Notes under the pieces: generated by a model
Seen by the model: the letters and a program-made list of their open reading frames with translations, nothing else
Database searches by the model: none
Told to the model about the DNA's origin: nothing
From: Camillea tinctor
Taxonomy: Eukaryota > Ascomycota > Sordariomycetes > Xylariales > Xylariaceae
Direction: 5' to 3'
Length of the DNA stretch: 64,000 bases
NCBI GenBank assembly: GCA_022578605.1
Contig: MU394053.1
Span: 1 to 64,000 of the forward strand
Shown: in pieces, positions 1 to 10,420 of the stretch
Layout of the letters: the number at the start of each line of letters is the position of its first letter
How positions within the stretch are numbered: position 1 is the first letter of the stretch
Program-made: the position numbers and the translations under genes

Positions 1-3000
1 AAAACGATTAACGTAAAAATTAAGTTTTTAAGCTTATATTACGTTAATATATTTAAAACAATAATTTTTTTTAAAATTAAGTTTAAAATATTATAACATT
101 TTATTTAATACTTTAAAGTATAAATATTTAATAATAAAAAATAATTTTAAATAAGCTTATAACATTAATTATAGCGTAATTAAGTTTAATAAAAAAATTT
201 AAGCAAAAAAAAAAGTATTTATAATAATGTAAAAAATTTAATTTAAGTTTTATAGTATAAATATAAAAAATAAGCTTTTAAATATAGTAATAAGGAAACT
301 TTTAAAAACGTTTATAACAAACTTAATATAAAAAACTAAAAAATTTATATTTAAAACGTAAAAAGCAATTAATAAAAAATAATAATTATAGTTATTAATT
401 AAGTAAAACTTTATAAAAAAGTGTTAATGCATATAAAAAAAAATAATAATAAAAATGTTGTAAAAAAAAAGTTTAACGTTTATAAGTAAAATAATAAAAA
501 TATTATTTTATATAATTTTTAAAAAATTATAGTTATTTAATTAATATTTAATTTTTTAAAATAAATAAAAAATATATTTAAAGTTAAAAATAATAATAAA
601 ATAAATAACGTTAATAAAATATATGTTTATTTATTGCTATAAACGTAAAATGTGTAAATAATAAAGTTTTAAAAAATAAAAAACAATAATAAAAATAGCT
701 TTTATAAGTATATTAAAAATATAAAAAAATAATTTAATTAAGATAAAAAAGCAAAAAACGAAAAAAAATAAAAAAAGATTATTAAGTTAAATATAGAGTA
801 AGTTATAAAAAAAAAAAAAAAAAAAAAAAAATAAATAAAAAAAGTATAAAAAAGTTATTAAATAATAATATTTATAAATAATTAAATAAAATATTTTTTA
901 ACAATAAAAACGAAAATATAATAAATAAAAAAGCATTAACATTTTATTATAAAATAAAATATTATAAATTAAGTTTTAATAATAATTAAAGTAGTTAAAG
1001 TTAATTTAATAAAAACTAATATTTAGTAAAGTAAATAAAAAAAGTAAAGTTGTAATAAATAAATTTACGTTATATTTTATGTAAAATATTTAAATTAATA
1101 AAAACTAAAAGGTATATTAATTATAAAATAAAAGTTAAAAAATAAAGTTATAAAGTATTTGCTTTAATTAAATTAAACTTATATAATAAAAAAAAACATA
1201 TAAATAAAAGTTTAAAATAATAAAAGTATATTTATTTTAATTAAATTAGTTTAATTATAATTAAAATAATTTTAATTAAAGCAAATAATTAATAAATAAA
1301 AAAAATATATATTTATATTAAAAAAAATTAATATTATATAATATTAAAAAACTTAATTAAAACGAATAATATAATTTAAAAGTAAAAGAAATATATATAA
1401 AAAAATAAAAAGCAAAATAAAGCTAAAACTAATTAAAAAATATAATATAATAAAATAAAAAAGCAATAAAAAAATAATAAATAAAAAATAAATTAAGTAA
1501 TAATTTAATTTGTTTTTAGTTTTTAAAATTAAGTAATTAACGCGTTAATTTTTACTATAAAAAATAGTTAAAATATTATAAAAAAATTGCAGTATTTATT
1601 ATAATTTATATATTAAATAAAGTATTTTAAAAAATGTTTTATAAAGTATATAAATAGCTTATTATAAAAAAAAATTAAATTTACAAAGTTTTATTAATAA
1701 ATTAAACTTATTACGAAAAAAAATTTTAAAATGCAAAAAGTTAAAAAGTTTTTAATTATAATTTTAATTATTAATTTTTAAAAAATTAATATTTATTTAT
1801 TTAACTTTATTATTATAAATAATATAAAAGTTATTAATAATAAATTTTTGTTTATTATTATTATTTTAATTATTAATATAGTATATTAAAAAATAACAAT
1901 TATTTTTATTTTTTTTTTAGTTATATTTTTTTTATTGTTTTTTTTTTATTATTTTTTTCTTAATTGTTTTTTTTTTAATTATTTTTTTTAGTTGTTTTTT
2001 TCTTAATTGTTTTTTTTTATTATTATTTTTTTTATTATTATTTAAATGGTTCTTACTATTCTTTTTAAGCTTATTATTAAAATAAGAAAATTAAAGAAAA
2101 TATTAAAAAAGTAATAATATTGTTTTTTATAACATTTTTAACTTAAACATTAAATTTTTTTAGCTTATTAAGCCAATTTTTTAAAATAATGCGTTAATAA
2201 CAATATAAAGTATTAATAAAGTAAAAATTACAGTAAAGTTTAATTATAATAATTGTAATAAATTTAAAGTAAATATTAATAAAAACTTAACTTAAAAATT
2301 TTTACTTTTTAAAAAAGTAAAAAGTATATAAAGTTTAAACTTTTATTATAATAATAATTAATTTAACTTTTTAAACGAAATTATATAAAACTACTTTATA
2401 AATAAAAAAGCTTTAAATAGCAATTAATTTATAATAAAATTAAGTAGCATTTAAATTATTAAACTTAAATATATTATTTTATTAAATAACTTAAATTTTT
2501 TAAGTGTTTTATATTAATTAAATAAAATTTTTAACTTTATAGTTACGTTTATATGCAATATTAAAATTTTTATTTAATATAATTTTAATTATTATTTTAT
2601 AATTATTAAATATTATTACTTTATAATAATATATAAAATATTTTACAATAAAAAATATAGTATTTTAAAGCAATTTGCACGTAAAAAGCTTATAATAATA
2701 TTAATTAAAATAAGTATATTTTAAATTTTAAGCAAAGTAAAATATAATAGCTTTTTTTTTATTAAAAACATTTTAAAGCTAAAAAAAAAACTTTTAAAGC
2801 TTAATAAAAAACTTTTAAAGCTTAATAAGAAATTTTTAAAGCTTAATAAAAAAGTTATTATATTAAAAACGCAATTTGCTTTAATTAAATTAAGTATAAT
2901 AATAATTTAATAAGCAATATTTATTTGCTTTAATTAAATTAAATATAGTAATAACTTAAAAAACGATATATATTTGCTTTAATTAAATTTAAATAAGTAA

Positions 3001-3245
3001 AATGTAAAAGTAAAAAAAATATATATATATATATAAAAGTAAATAGTAAAAATAAAAATAAAAATTAAGATTAAAATTTTAAGCTAATTATATAATTATA
3101 TAAAAACTACTTTAATTAAAGCAAATTAAACTTTAAACTTAATATTAAGTTATTAATTATAAGTTTAAAGTTTATATTTACTTTAATTAAAGTAGTTTTT
3201 ATATAAAAAATGTGCTTTTATAATTAAAAAGTATATTTTTACTTT

Positions 3246-4003
3246 TATATTTTTTAAATGGTATAAAAGCTAATTAGCTTTTATGCTGTTTTTTTATATA
3301 ATAATATAAAAGCTAGTTAAGCTTTATAACTTTTAAATACTATAATATAAAAAATGTGCCTTTATATTAAAAAGTGTGCTTTTATAACTAAAAAGTGTGC
3401 CTTTACTTCTATATTTTTTAAATGGTATAAAGGCTGACTAGCCTTTATGCTGTTTTTTTATATAATGGTATAAAGGCTGGTTAGGCTTTATAACTCCTAA
3501 ATACTATTAAAAAAATTAAAAATAATAACAAGTATAAAAAACGGTTATATATTCATGTTTAAAAAAGGAACTATTTAGTTAAAATTATGCAAAAAAACGT
3601 AACTTATTTATGTATAAAATACATAGTTACTTTTTATTTTTATTATATAATTATTATTTATATTAAAAGTTATGCTTTTATTTTTATATTTTTTAAATAA
3701 TATAAAAGCTGGTTAAGCTTTATAATTTTTAAATATTGTTAATAAAAATACGTATTAAAAAAAATAAAAAGCAATAATAAGTGTAAAAAACAGTTATGTA
3801 TTTATATTTAAAAAAAGAACTATTTAATTAAAGTTATGCAAGAAAGCGCAACTTATTTATATATAAGGTATATAGTTACTTTTTATTTTTTTTATATAAT
3901 AATATAAAAGTTAATTAAGCTTTATAACTTTTAAATATTATTAAACTTTTTTTAAATATAAATAAATAACCGTTTTTTACTACTTATTATTGTTTTTACT
4001 TTT
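3246..4003. repeat. nested direct and inverted repeats at the edge of the AT-rich block
   Basis: A unit of about 100 bases (AAATGGTATAAAGGCTG..., ending in GGCTTTATAACTCCTAAATA) occurs at about 3246-3351 and again at 3408-3509. The second copy keeps more G and C; the first differs mainly by G to A and C to T changes. A longer unit at about 3460-3660 (including AAAAACGGTTATATATTCAT and GGAACTATTTAGTTAAA) recurs at about 3700-3895. Part of the same unit is present in reverse complement at about 3946-4003. The G/C differences between copies are what RIP would produce. No coding sequence was recognised in the unit. Confidence 0.75.
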
Positions 4004-4162
4004 TTATTTTTATTAAATATATACACTTATTAATAATTAACGTACGTATATTTATTAATAATAAGCATATTAAATGCTAAGTATAACACCGTATTTTATA
4101 TTTAAAACTATTTTTTTATAAGCTTTAACTTAAATACTTTTATATTCTCCTTTTATTACGGA

Positions 4163-4200
4163 TATATAAAAGCTACTCGCTTAAAAGCAATTAACATATG
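4163..4200 (+). repeat. hairpin repeat, copy 1 (degenerate)
   Basis: TATATAAAAGCTACTC...AAAGCAATTAACATATG resembles the two better copies at 7631 and 10371: a TATATA-like start, an AGCTA arm, a complementary CAATTA arm and a CATATG end. This copy is the most degraded and lies at the boundary of the AT-rich block. Confidence 0.4.
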
Positions 4201-4656
4201 TTTTTAATTTCCTACACCTTTTTTTTTTTTTCCCTTTTACCTATTAACTGGAAGCCTACTTACTTTATGGTCGAAGATTCATGGAAGATCTGATACTCGT
4301 ATTGTAACCCGCCAATATGGTGCAAAAAGACTCCAGTTTTTAAAGGGGTTGCCTAATCCGTGCCGTGCAGCTTAACGAAACTTATGATTTCTAAATAGTC
4401 CACTCTTAAGCTAATATGACATTTAATGGTTGAATGAGTACTTAAGAAGGTTAAGAAGCATCTTATGTGGCGGCTGATCTGTCTGCCCTTGGTATTCCAT
4501 GTGTGTCCACTGCCTAAACGTGCACCGGATACCTGTTAGCAAATTCCTAGCCATTATCTTTATAGTGGTTATGGAAGAGACATTGCGTCGCATGACGCAG
4601 TTGTAGATATAATTTAGGTTCTTTTCTAGATTCTTTTTAATGGGCCGTTCAAGTGC

Positions 4657-4869
4657 TTAATGGGAGCTAACTTCTACGATGTAGGTTGCTCGATCTAGTT
4701 GTGTTCTTCCATCCTTAGAGCGAGTGGATGAGCACATGAGCTGGAGTCCCTCGGAGAATCTCACTCTAGAAACAAGGTTCGCAACCCAATATTCCGGACG
4801 GAGCAAGTCTTCAATATAGATGTGTTGCTTTTGCTGTAACCGATGAGAAGAACCGAGGGAGTGCTGCAT
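4657..4869 (-). pseudogene. polyketide synthase acyltransferase-domain fragment
   Basis: The minus-strand reading frame holds a PEYWVANLVSRVRFSEGLQ stretch that matches the conserved Y-W-x-x-N-x-x-x-x-V-R-F block of PKS acyltransferase domains. It is followed about 25 residues later by IVEVSSH, which corresponds to the AT-domain vExGPH motif with GP replaced by SS. The order and spacing fit the C-terminal part of an AT domain. The frame is closed by a stop right after this and nothing recognisable follows. It lies just downstream, on the same strand, of a ketosynthase fragment (4950-5164), so both are read as relics of one type I PKS gene. The intervening KS end and AT active-site region, normally more than a kilobase, are missing. 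Confidence 0.7.
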
Positions 4870-4949
4870 TACTGTTACTTTAGGCTTAGGTAGCCTTTAA
4901 AGTTCTGCCTAACAGATCTCGAGATATATCAGCAACTTGCATCATGTGT

Positions 4950-5164
4950 GTTTAGTAGTAAGCTACTGGTACATTGAGCTTCCACATGAATATATCCTGT
5001 GATTTCTGTTCATATGAGAGCCTGTCGATATTTCTGGAAAACACCATACTAAGACCTCTAGCTCCGATTGGGTTTCCCACGGCGTTACCTGTCCCGTGGG
5101 CTTCGACGTAGATGGACTTGAAATTAAAATCTGGAGGCCTGTAGGCTTCTCGAATGAAAGTGGC
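4950..5164 (-). pseudogene. polyketide synthase ketosynthase-domain fragment
   Basis: On the minus strand an uninterrupted frame reads TFIREAYRPPDFNF, then YVEAHGTGNAVGNPIGARGL. This matches the beta-ketoacyl synthase block around the first active-site histidine (consensus YVEAHGTGT-x-x-GDPIEA). The variant residues (T to N, D to N, E to G) and the in-frame stops on both sides (near 5165 and 4948) show that it is a relic. The active-site cysteine region, which would lie upstream at higher coordinates, is not found. With the AT piece at 4657-4869 it indicates a once complete iterative type I PKS on this strand. Confidence 0.75.
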
Positions 5165-5947
5165 TTAAACCAATGAGCTTAGCTGCGTAATAAATGGTGT
5201 ACGTACATTTTAATTCGAAGAAGTAAGGAGTGATTTAATATTGTTAAACCAATTATATTAACAGGTGATAAGTTGTTGGTTTCACAAAATTATAACTTAG
5301 CTGAAGGCACATTGGTATTACATCATTAAAATGTCATGATTGGGTTACGCAACCAACTAAACCAAGATAGCTAAAGCTTTATACAATTATGCTCCATTTC
5401 TATGTAGTACGATTGCCCCCTGCCCCTGCGCTTACACCACCCCCGACTAGAACGTAGCAACTTTAAGTATAGGTAATATAGTAACTCACATATAAAAAAG
5501 TTACTTTAACCCCATTATAAAAATTAATAAATAAATAAAGCTACGTGATTTCACCCTTGCTTCTTATTTTTTTTTTCTTTTTACAGCTTTAGCGGTTGCG
5601 CATACTATTAATAATGTTGTTAGTTAATTAAGATAACCTCCGCACTTATGTAGCTTTTTATTAACAGTCTCCCTTAAACTTAAGTGGTTATATTAATAAT
5701 GCTGAAATAGGTGATAAGGTGTATCCGCAGCTACATATATAAGGGACAGGTTCTCCCATCATCCAGAGATAGATAGTCACCTAGTTAAGCAACCTCATAA
5801 CCTCTTCAACAAATACATACCTCTACCTCTATTTATCTTATGTTGAAAACTGTATGGCTTTAGCTTATTTGTTAATTTTTCCATATTGACCCTTGAATCC
5901 AAGCCGGTTTTTATACCCCCATACCTAATTGTTGTTTGTTATATAGC
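5165..5947. promoter_or_regulatory. upstream region of the esterase gene with TATA-like site
   Basis: No gene is seen. A TATATAAGG element at about 5736-5744 lies some 200 bases before the esterase ATG and is followed by a C/T-rich stretch typical of fungal leaders. Two very short upstream ORFs begin at the ATGs at 5840 (7 codons) and 5853 (11 codons). If the transcript starts just after the TATA element, they would precede the main start codon. AT-rich patches at 5480-5640 may be further mutated repeat DNA. Promoter assignment is inference. Confidence 0.35.
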
Positions 5948-7221
5948 ATGGCTCCCTTGTGGTCCTACCAGCCCTTCAAACTAATATATACCCTATATTT
6001 TGCTCCTACTACGGTCTTATACCTAGCAGTGCTCGCAGTTCGCTACTCGTTCCGCCCACTCCGCCCACTGAAGGAATGGAGTTACTTCACCAGCCTTGGA
6101 GCAGCGGTCCTCCGATATACGTTTCAATTCATGGCAGCGATCCGTTATCAACGACCTCCACAGATGACTGCTGGGCGATCCAAGGAACGTTTCGCCCTCA
6201 TCCAGCCGCCCTCGGATAAAGAGGGATCAGCTTTCTTCACTGGAGCACTGGCCCCGAAGATAGTGAACCCGGCCCCGGTCGGTGTAGTGTGGCACCCTAC
6301 CCCGTTAACGGCTCCGGATGTTACCACGGCTGGTTCCGAGCCGAGTCGGAAAAAGGTCGCTATAATGTTTGCCGGTGGTGCTCTTGTTCTTGGTTGGGAT
6401 CCTGAAGGTACGGGTCAAACCGCATCAGACGTCCTGACTCGGTACTTTGGCGCGACGAATATTGTCTATGTCCAGTACCGTCTCGCAACCCGTGAAACTC
6501 CTTTCCCCGCGGGGGTACAAGACGCATTGACGACATATTGCTACGTTCTGAGCCTCGGGGTAGCGCCGGAAGACATTACTATGGTTGGGGACTCCGCAGG
6601 GGGTAATATTGCCATCGCGTTTTGCCGATACGTGGAGACTAATGCGACACACATTCCACGGCCAGGTATATGACCTCTTTTCTTTTTTGTTGGAACTTGA
6701 GAATATCTTCATCGTTTTTTATTAATAAACCGGGATTGCTAACCCGAATCCCTTTGAAAGGTGCCGTGGTGGTCTTTTCCCCGTGGGTTGACGTAACGCT
6801 TGGTGCAGGCGACAGGTATGACCAAACTGCCGGGTCACAATTTGATATTATAGACGGGAACCTTTTGGAGTGGGGTGTCACTGCGTATCGCCCGACGCTC
6901 GACAAGGTCCGGTTGGTCTGTAACTCTGATGTTGAGGCAGATACGTTCCTACGTGAGGCAGAGCCGTTCATCTCCCCTCTAAACCACCCTTTCCGCACCA
7001 AGACGCCATTTTTTATCCAGGCTGGTGAAGTAGAGGGCTTGTTCGACTCTATCAGCCGATTTGCGCAGCAGATGGCAAACGTTAAGGGAAACAGGGTCCA
7101 TTTTGAAGTGTCAGAGCACATGCCGCATGATTGCTTCCTGCCATACCCCGTCCTTGGCACAAGAAAGGCAGTACAAGCTGCGCTAACTACTGCTCGTAGA
7201 TTTTTCGATGAGGTAGCTTAA
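5948..7221 (+). CDS. alpha/beta-hydrolase fold esterase/lipase-like protein (two exons)
   Basis: Proposed exons are 5948-6665 and 6761-7221, joined by a 95 bp intron (GTATAT...GCTAAC...AG); the product is 392 residues. The ATG at 5948 gives MAPLWSYQP; the frame extends only a few non-ATG codons further. An N-terminal hydrophobic segment (about residues 8-34) may anchor it in a membrane. The nucleophile elbow GDSAGG, an acidic residue in FFIQAGEVEGLFD and a histidine in HMPHDCF form the likely Ser-Asp/Glu-His triad of the alpha/beta-hydrolase-3 (hormone-sensitive-lipase-like) group. The usual HGG oxyanion motif reads FAGGALVLG, so the histidine is missing. Substrate unknown. It sits 0.8 kb from the PKS relic, and similar esterases occur in metabolite clusters, but a functional link is inference. 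Confidence 0.82.
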
Positions 7222-8243
7222 AAAGTGGAAGTGATATAGGAATATGATAGTATTTCTCACAAAGAGAATCCAGGCAACCTAGGCACAACCAAGGATTAAC
7301 TAAGCTACTTAGGTAACCACGCAGAACAACGTGGCTCGTTTACATACGAACATCTTCTTTGTCCTGTTTTCTGAACGAAGAATTCTGCTCTTCAGTTTCT
7401 CACACGTGTTACGATCCAATTAAGCCACAACGCACGGAACATGTCACGTAGCCCACGGCGACGGGCAACGCTAGTCACTGATGGCCACCAGCGACGGAGC
7501 CCTTATATATATGGTCTATAAAATCCCCCAGTTCCCATAGGTAGTCGGCAGCTTGAATTACAATTTGGTTACTTGATACGCCGACATTACCACACGTGAC
7601 CAGACCTCTATTATTGTTGCAGTGCCATGTATATGAGCTAATTGTCAAAAAACAATTAGCATATGCTTTTGTCTGTGAGAATTATTTAAAATCCACTATA
7701 CTCCCGCTAACATAAACCCTTACCAACGGTTAGTGAGGAAATTGACCGTCACACAGGGGTATAGGTTATAACATATCCTGAACATATAGATAAAAGGTCC
7801 GTAGTAGACTGGACCGATATGACAATACTCCGTGTATCAGTCAATTGCTTTCCAGAATAAAATCTCTTACCATTTAAATTTTCAATTTTACAACACTTAC
7901 TCCATCCAATCTATAGTGTAGGTTGTAATTGGAAATGCCACACTTGTATTTAGCATTTAAATTCCCCTTAAGAATATGTATTGCGCAAAAAAAAGTCAAT
8001 CAACAATTTAACATCGGGGCAATAACTTCTACTATGAAAGGGTTTCTTAAACGGTTTACTAACAACGGGTTTATTACTATAAAGAGTGATGGGGAGGAAA
8101 AGCAGTAAAAATGCAACAGTAACAATTTGGTTTGAGTTGGGAATACTCATGATGTATCTACTAGGTCGCTTGCCATGTGATATCAATGCCCTCCCTTGGC
8201 TTCATGTATCAATGCGCCTCTCTTTGTAGTGTAATTCCAGCCA
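7222..8243. other. intergenic, no gene seen; contains a hairpin repeat
   Basis: No coding sequence could be supported. The stretch contains the hairpin repeat at 7631-7672 and otherwise moderately AT-rich DNA with no family similarity that I recognise. A 72-codon minus-strand frame at 7968-8186 looks random. Confidence 0.5.
7631..7672 (+). repeat. hairpin repeat, copy 2
   Basis: ATATGAGCTAATTGT, then a short A-rich loop, then ACAATTAGCATATGC. The 9-base arms GCTAATTGT and ACAATTAGC (7637-7645 and 7652-7660) are perfectly complementary. The same architecture (TATAT-GAG, palindrome, CATATG, CTTTTG) recurs at 10371. Confidence 0.65.
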
Positions 8244-9318
8244 CTAGAGGGTTGCTACGGCGGGTCCAGGCATGACATAGCTACCTGTGCCGCCCCAGAA
8301 GTTGAAAGTTAGGCCAGGGTCCGACCTACTGTAGATCCCGGGGATCTTGACAAGCGGAGACGGCTTAGCAGTACCGGTGCCTCCGGTGACGCGGATCTGC
8401 GCGCATTCCATGTCTAAATATAGCAATCAGCACACATGCGTCTCAGCTGAACGGAACAGCAGCTACTTACAAAGCTATTTCGGGTTGATAAGTCAATAAA
8501 CTGTACATAGTAGCCAAAGAAAAGCCAGACTGGGATCAAGACAAGATGGAAATCATGGGAAGTATTTACCTGTGGCTTTCCAACATCTATATATGCCGAG
8601 GGTTAGTAGAGTCTAATAGGGAAAGGGGGGTAGATTAGACTCACGGTTCTCGTGGATACCGATATGCTCCCCTCGGAGGAGGTACTCACCGTCCTCCAGG
8701 GTGGTGGGAAGGGTAAACTCCATCGTGTACTTGCCATAGGTGGGCCAGCCGTTGGTGCTGGTTGGACTCCCGCTTGGACCAGATTCCCAACTAACTCTCT
8801 TTAGTACCCTTTTCTCAACATCCGGGTGTCGTTGCCAACTTACACTTTGAACCAGTCGCCGGATCCGTCATAATCGCTTACGTTGCCTGGAGCTTTCGAC
8901 ATGTAGAAGAAGCCAGGTCCTGGATGCTCGATGAACTCATTGTTGAACAGCTTGAGACCAATCTTATCTCCCGCCTTAACATCATATGTCTGAGTGTTGC
9001 CAGGGGCCGCACCCTTATTGCACCGGAGCTCATCGCTGCTCCTCATTTAGCATATATCAGAACACAGACCATGGGAGACAGACGTATCGATTATCTCGAA
9101 GAAAGAAGGCATATAAGAGTTGGAGTTCCTGCGGACGTAGGTGTATTCACCGCCGACTTGTTTACCATTATGCATGACTAGGGTACAGATGTTAGCTGCG
9201 GCTTCTAAGCAACTGTTACTTCACCGGAGGACTCACTAATATTAAAGATGTAGTGAGCGCTTGCCAGCGGGGCAGACAGCAGAGCCACCGCAGCTGTGAG
9301 GTTGGAAGACTTAACCAT
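8244..9318 (-). CDS. AA9 lytic polysaccharide monooxygenase (six exons, last junction unresolved)
   Basis: Secreted copper enzyme that oxidatively cleaves cellulose-type glucans. The ATG at 9318 opens a signal peptide (MVKSSNLTAAVALLSAPLASA) ending exactly before HYIF, so the mature N-terminal His of the histidine brace is present. Proposed exons on the minus strand are 9318-9237, 9177-9084, 9041-8844, 8790-8645, 8586-8570 and 8413-8244. Landmarks are SSDELRCNKGA, the second brace histidine in EHPGPGFFYMSKAPG, DGSGDWFKV, EYLLRGEHIGIHE, GKPQ and MECAQIRVTGG. The first five exons join in frame (537 bp). The last exon needs one extra base before it, so the Q-F-Y segment, which carries the axial Tyr, is missing. 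Either a micro-exon was overlooked or a small lesion has broken the gene. The third intron-exon step relies on a 42 bp intron. Confidence 0.82.
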
Positions 9319-9419
9319 GTTAACGTGTGAGCAATAGCTATTACAGCGGTAGATAACTGAAACTGGATAGTGTCCCACAGATCTGTGTTATTTGAAGAGA
9401 AGACAGCGGGCACAAGGGC

Positions 9420-9427
9420 ATTATATA
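9420..9427 (-). promoter_or_regulatory. TATA box upstream of the AA9 gene
   Basis: Read on the minus strand, TATATAAT lies about 100 bases before the LPMO start codon, a normal TATA-to-ATG distance for a fungal secreted-enzyme gene. Assigned from position and sequence only. Confidence 0.4.
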
Positions 9428-10370
9428 GCAATGGAGGGTCCCCCTTTACGCCCCATCCGGTCTGCCTTTTCCCATAATCATCTCGGCCAGGATTACATAT
9501 CCTCTAGTTGCATAGGATCTCGGCAATCGACATAGGTGTTGCCAGTATATTCGAGCCAATGAACAAGTACCGAGTAGGAGGGGCTGGCCATGGTCATTCT
9601 AATCCAGGTAGCCCCCGAGAGCTGGCCTTCCTAAGCTGGATATTCAGATATTCGTAAACTTGCTGTAAACATTTGGAAAATAGGTATCCACACAATGCCC
9701 TCTGGACTTCTCTCCTTTTTTTCTCTTCAGGTTACAATAGTCATGACATTCGCCCAATATGAACAATTAGTCAACAATATCACAGCAGCCTGAATTCGAC
9801 AATTTATAATTCCTTGCCAAGAAGGCATATGGGCGAACGGCTGGGTTGAGATGAGCTGGGGGGATTGCTGATGACTCTTGGCACTCTCCCAGGGAGAAAT
9901 TCGATTCAAAAAAGGAAAGTTACTATCCTAACCTGGAATGCGGACCACTCTCCGTATCGTGCACGAGACTGGTAAAATGGTGGGTAGTAGCAACTTCATC
10001 AAGTATTACAGCTTAGTTTAGCTACGTCCGCTTTGTATCTAACATGCCGCGGCTCGGGATGATTTAGGACGAACTAAGTGGCGCTCAAATCATCATCGTG
10101 GTCCGTGGAGGGCTTCTCTAGCAGCCCTTGGCGTCAATTTTCCTGAGCCGCGCGACATCCGTCCAGATCGTTACCAAGTGTGATTGATGGTGGGTGTGAG
10201 CCGTTCACACTTGTCGCCGTCATGCTGCAAAATACACACTCGCATACACAAACAAGATGCTAGCACCTAGCTATCATGCCAGTAAACCCAGGAGATCTTA
10301 GCATTTCATCAACTAAGCAGGTCGCAGACATAGTTCACACGGATAATCGAGATGGAGAGGTGTTGCGGAC

Positions 10371-10420
10371 TATATAAGAGCTAATTGCCTAAAGGCAATT
10401 GGCATATGTCTTTTGCTCCA
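10371..10420 (+). repeat. hairpin repeat, copy 3
   Basis: TATATAAGA followed by GCTAATTGCC, the loop TAAA, GGCAATTGGC and then ATATGTCTTTTGC. The 10-base arms pair with one mismatch, a C/T difference as RIP would leave. It has the same orientation and architecture as the copy at 7631-7672. After both copies a TTAACATATCCT or ATAACATATCCT segment follows further downstream (about 10441 and 7768), so the two may be parts of longer related elements such as solo LTRs. Confidence 0.6.

Larger units (their letters stand above)
1..4200. repeat. AT-rich, RIP-like degenerate repeat block
   Basis: No plausible gene is present. The DNA is almost entirely A and T; sampled lines carry about 4-10 G/C per 60 bases. 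The remaining C residues sit mostly in ACG, GCT and ACT contexts and CpA is rare, which is the expected residue of repeat-induced point mutation (CpA to TpA on both strands). Homopolymer A and T runs are frequent, for example a 24-base A run near 807-830 and T-rich tandem stretches at 1900-2040. Composition returns to normal over roughly 4150-4300. Such blocks in filamentous ascomycetes are usually mutated transposons or subtelomeric or centromeric DNA. No telomeric TTAGGG array is visible, so the location is unknown. Confidence 0.85.

Noticed and set aside
1..4200. Possibility that the AT-rich block is mitochondrial DNA
   Set aside because: No mitochondrial gene, tRNA or intron-encoded ORF was recognised, and the CpA depletion fits RIP better than mitochondrial composition.
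7968..8186. 72-codon minus-strand frame next to the LPMO
   Set aside because: No similarity to the LPMO C-terminus, which clearly ends at 8244; looks random.
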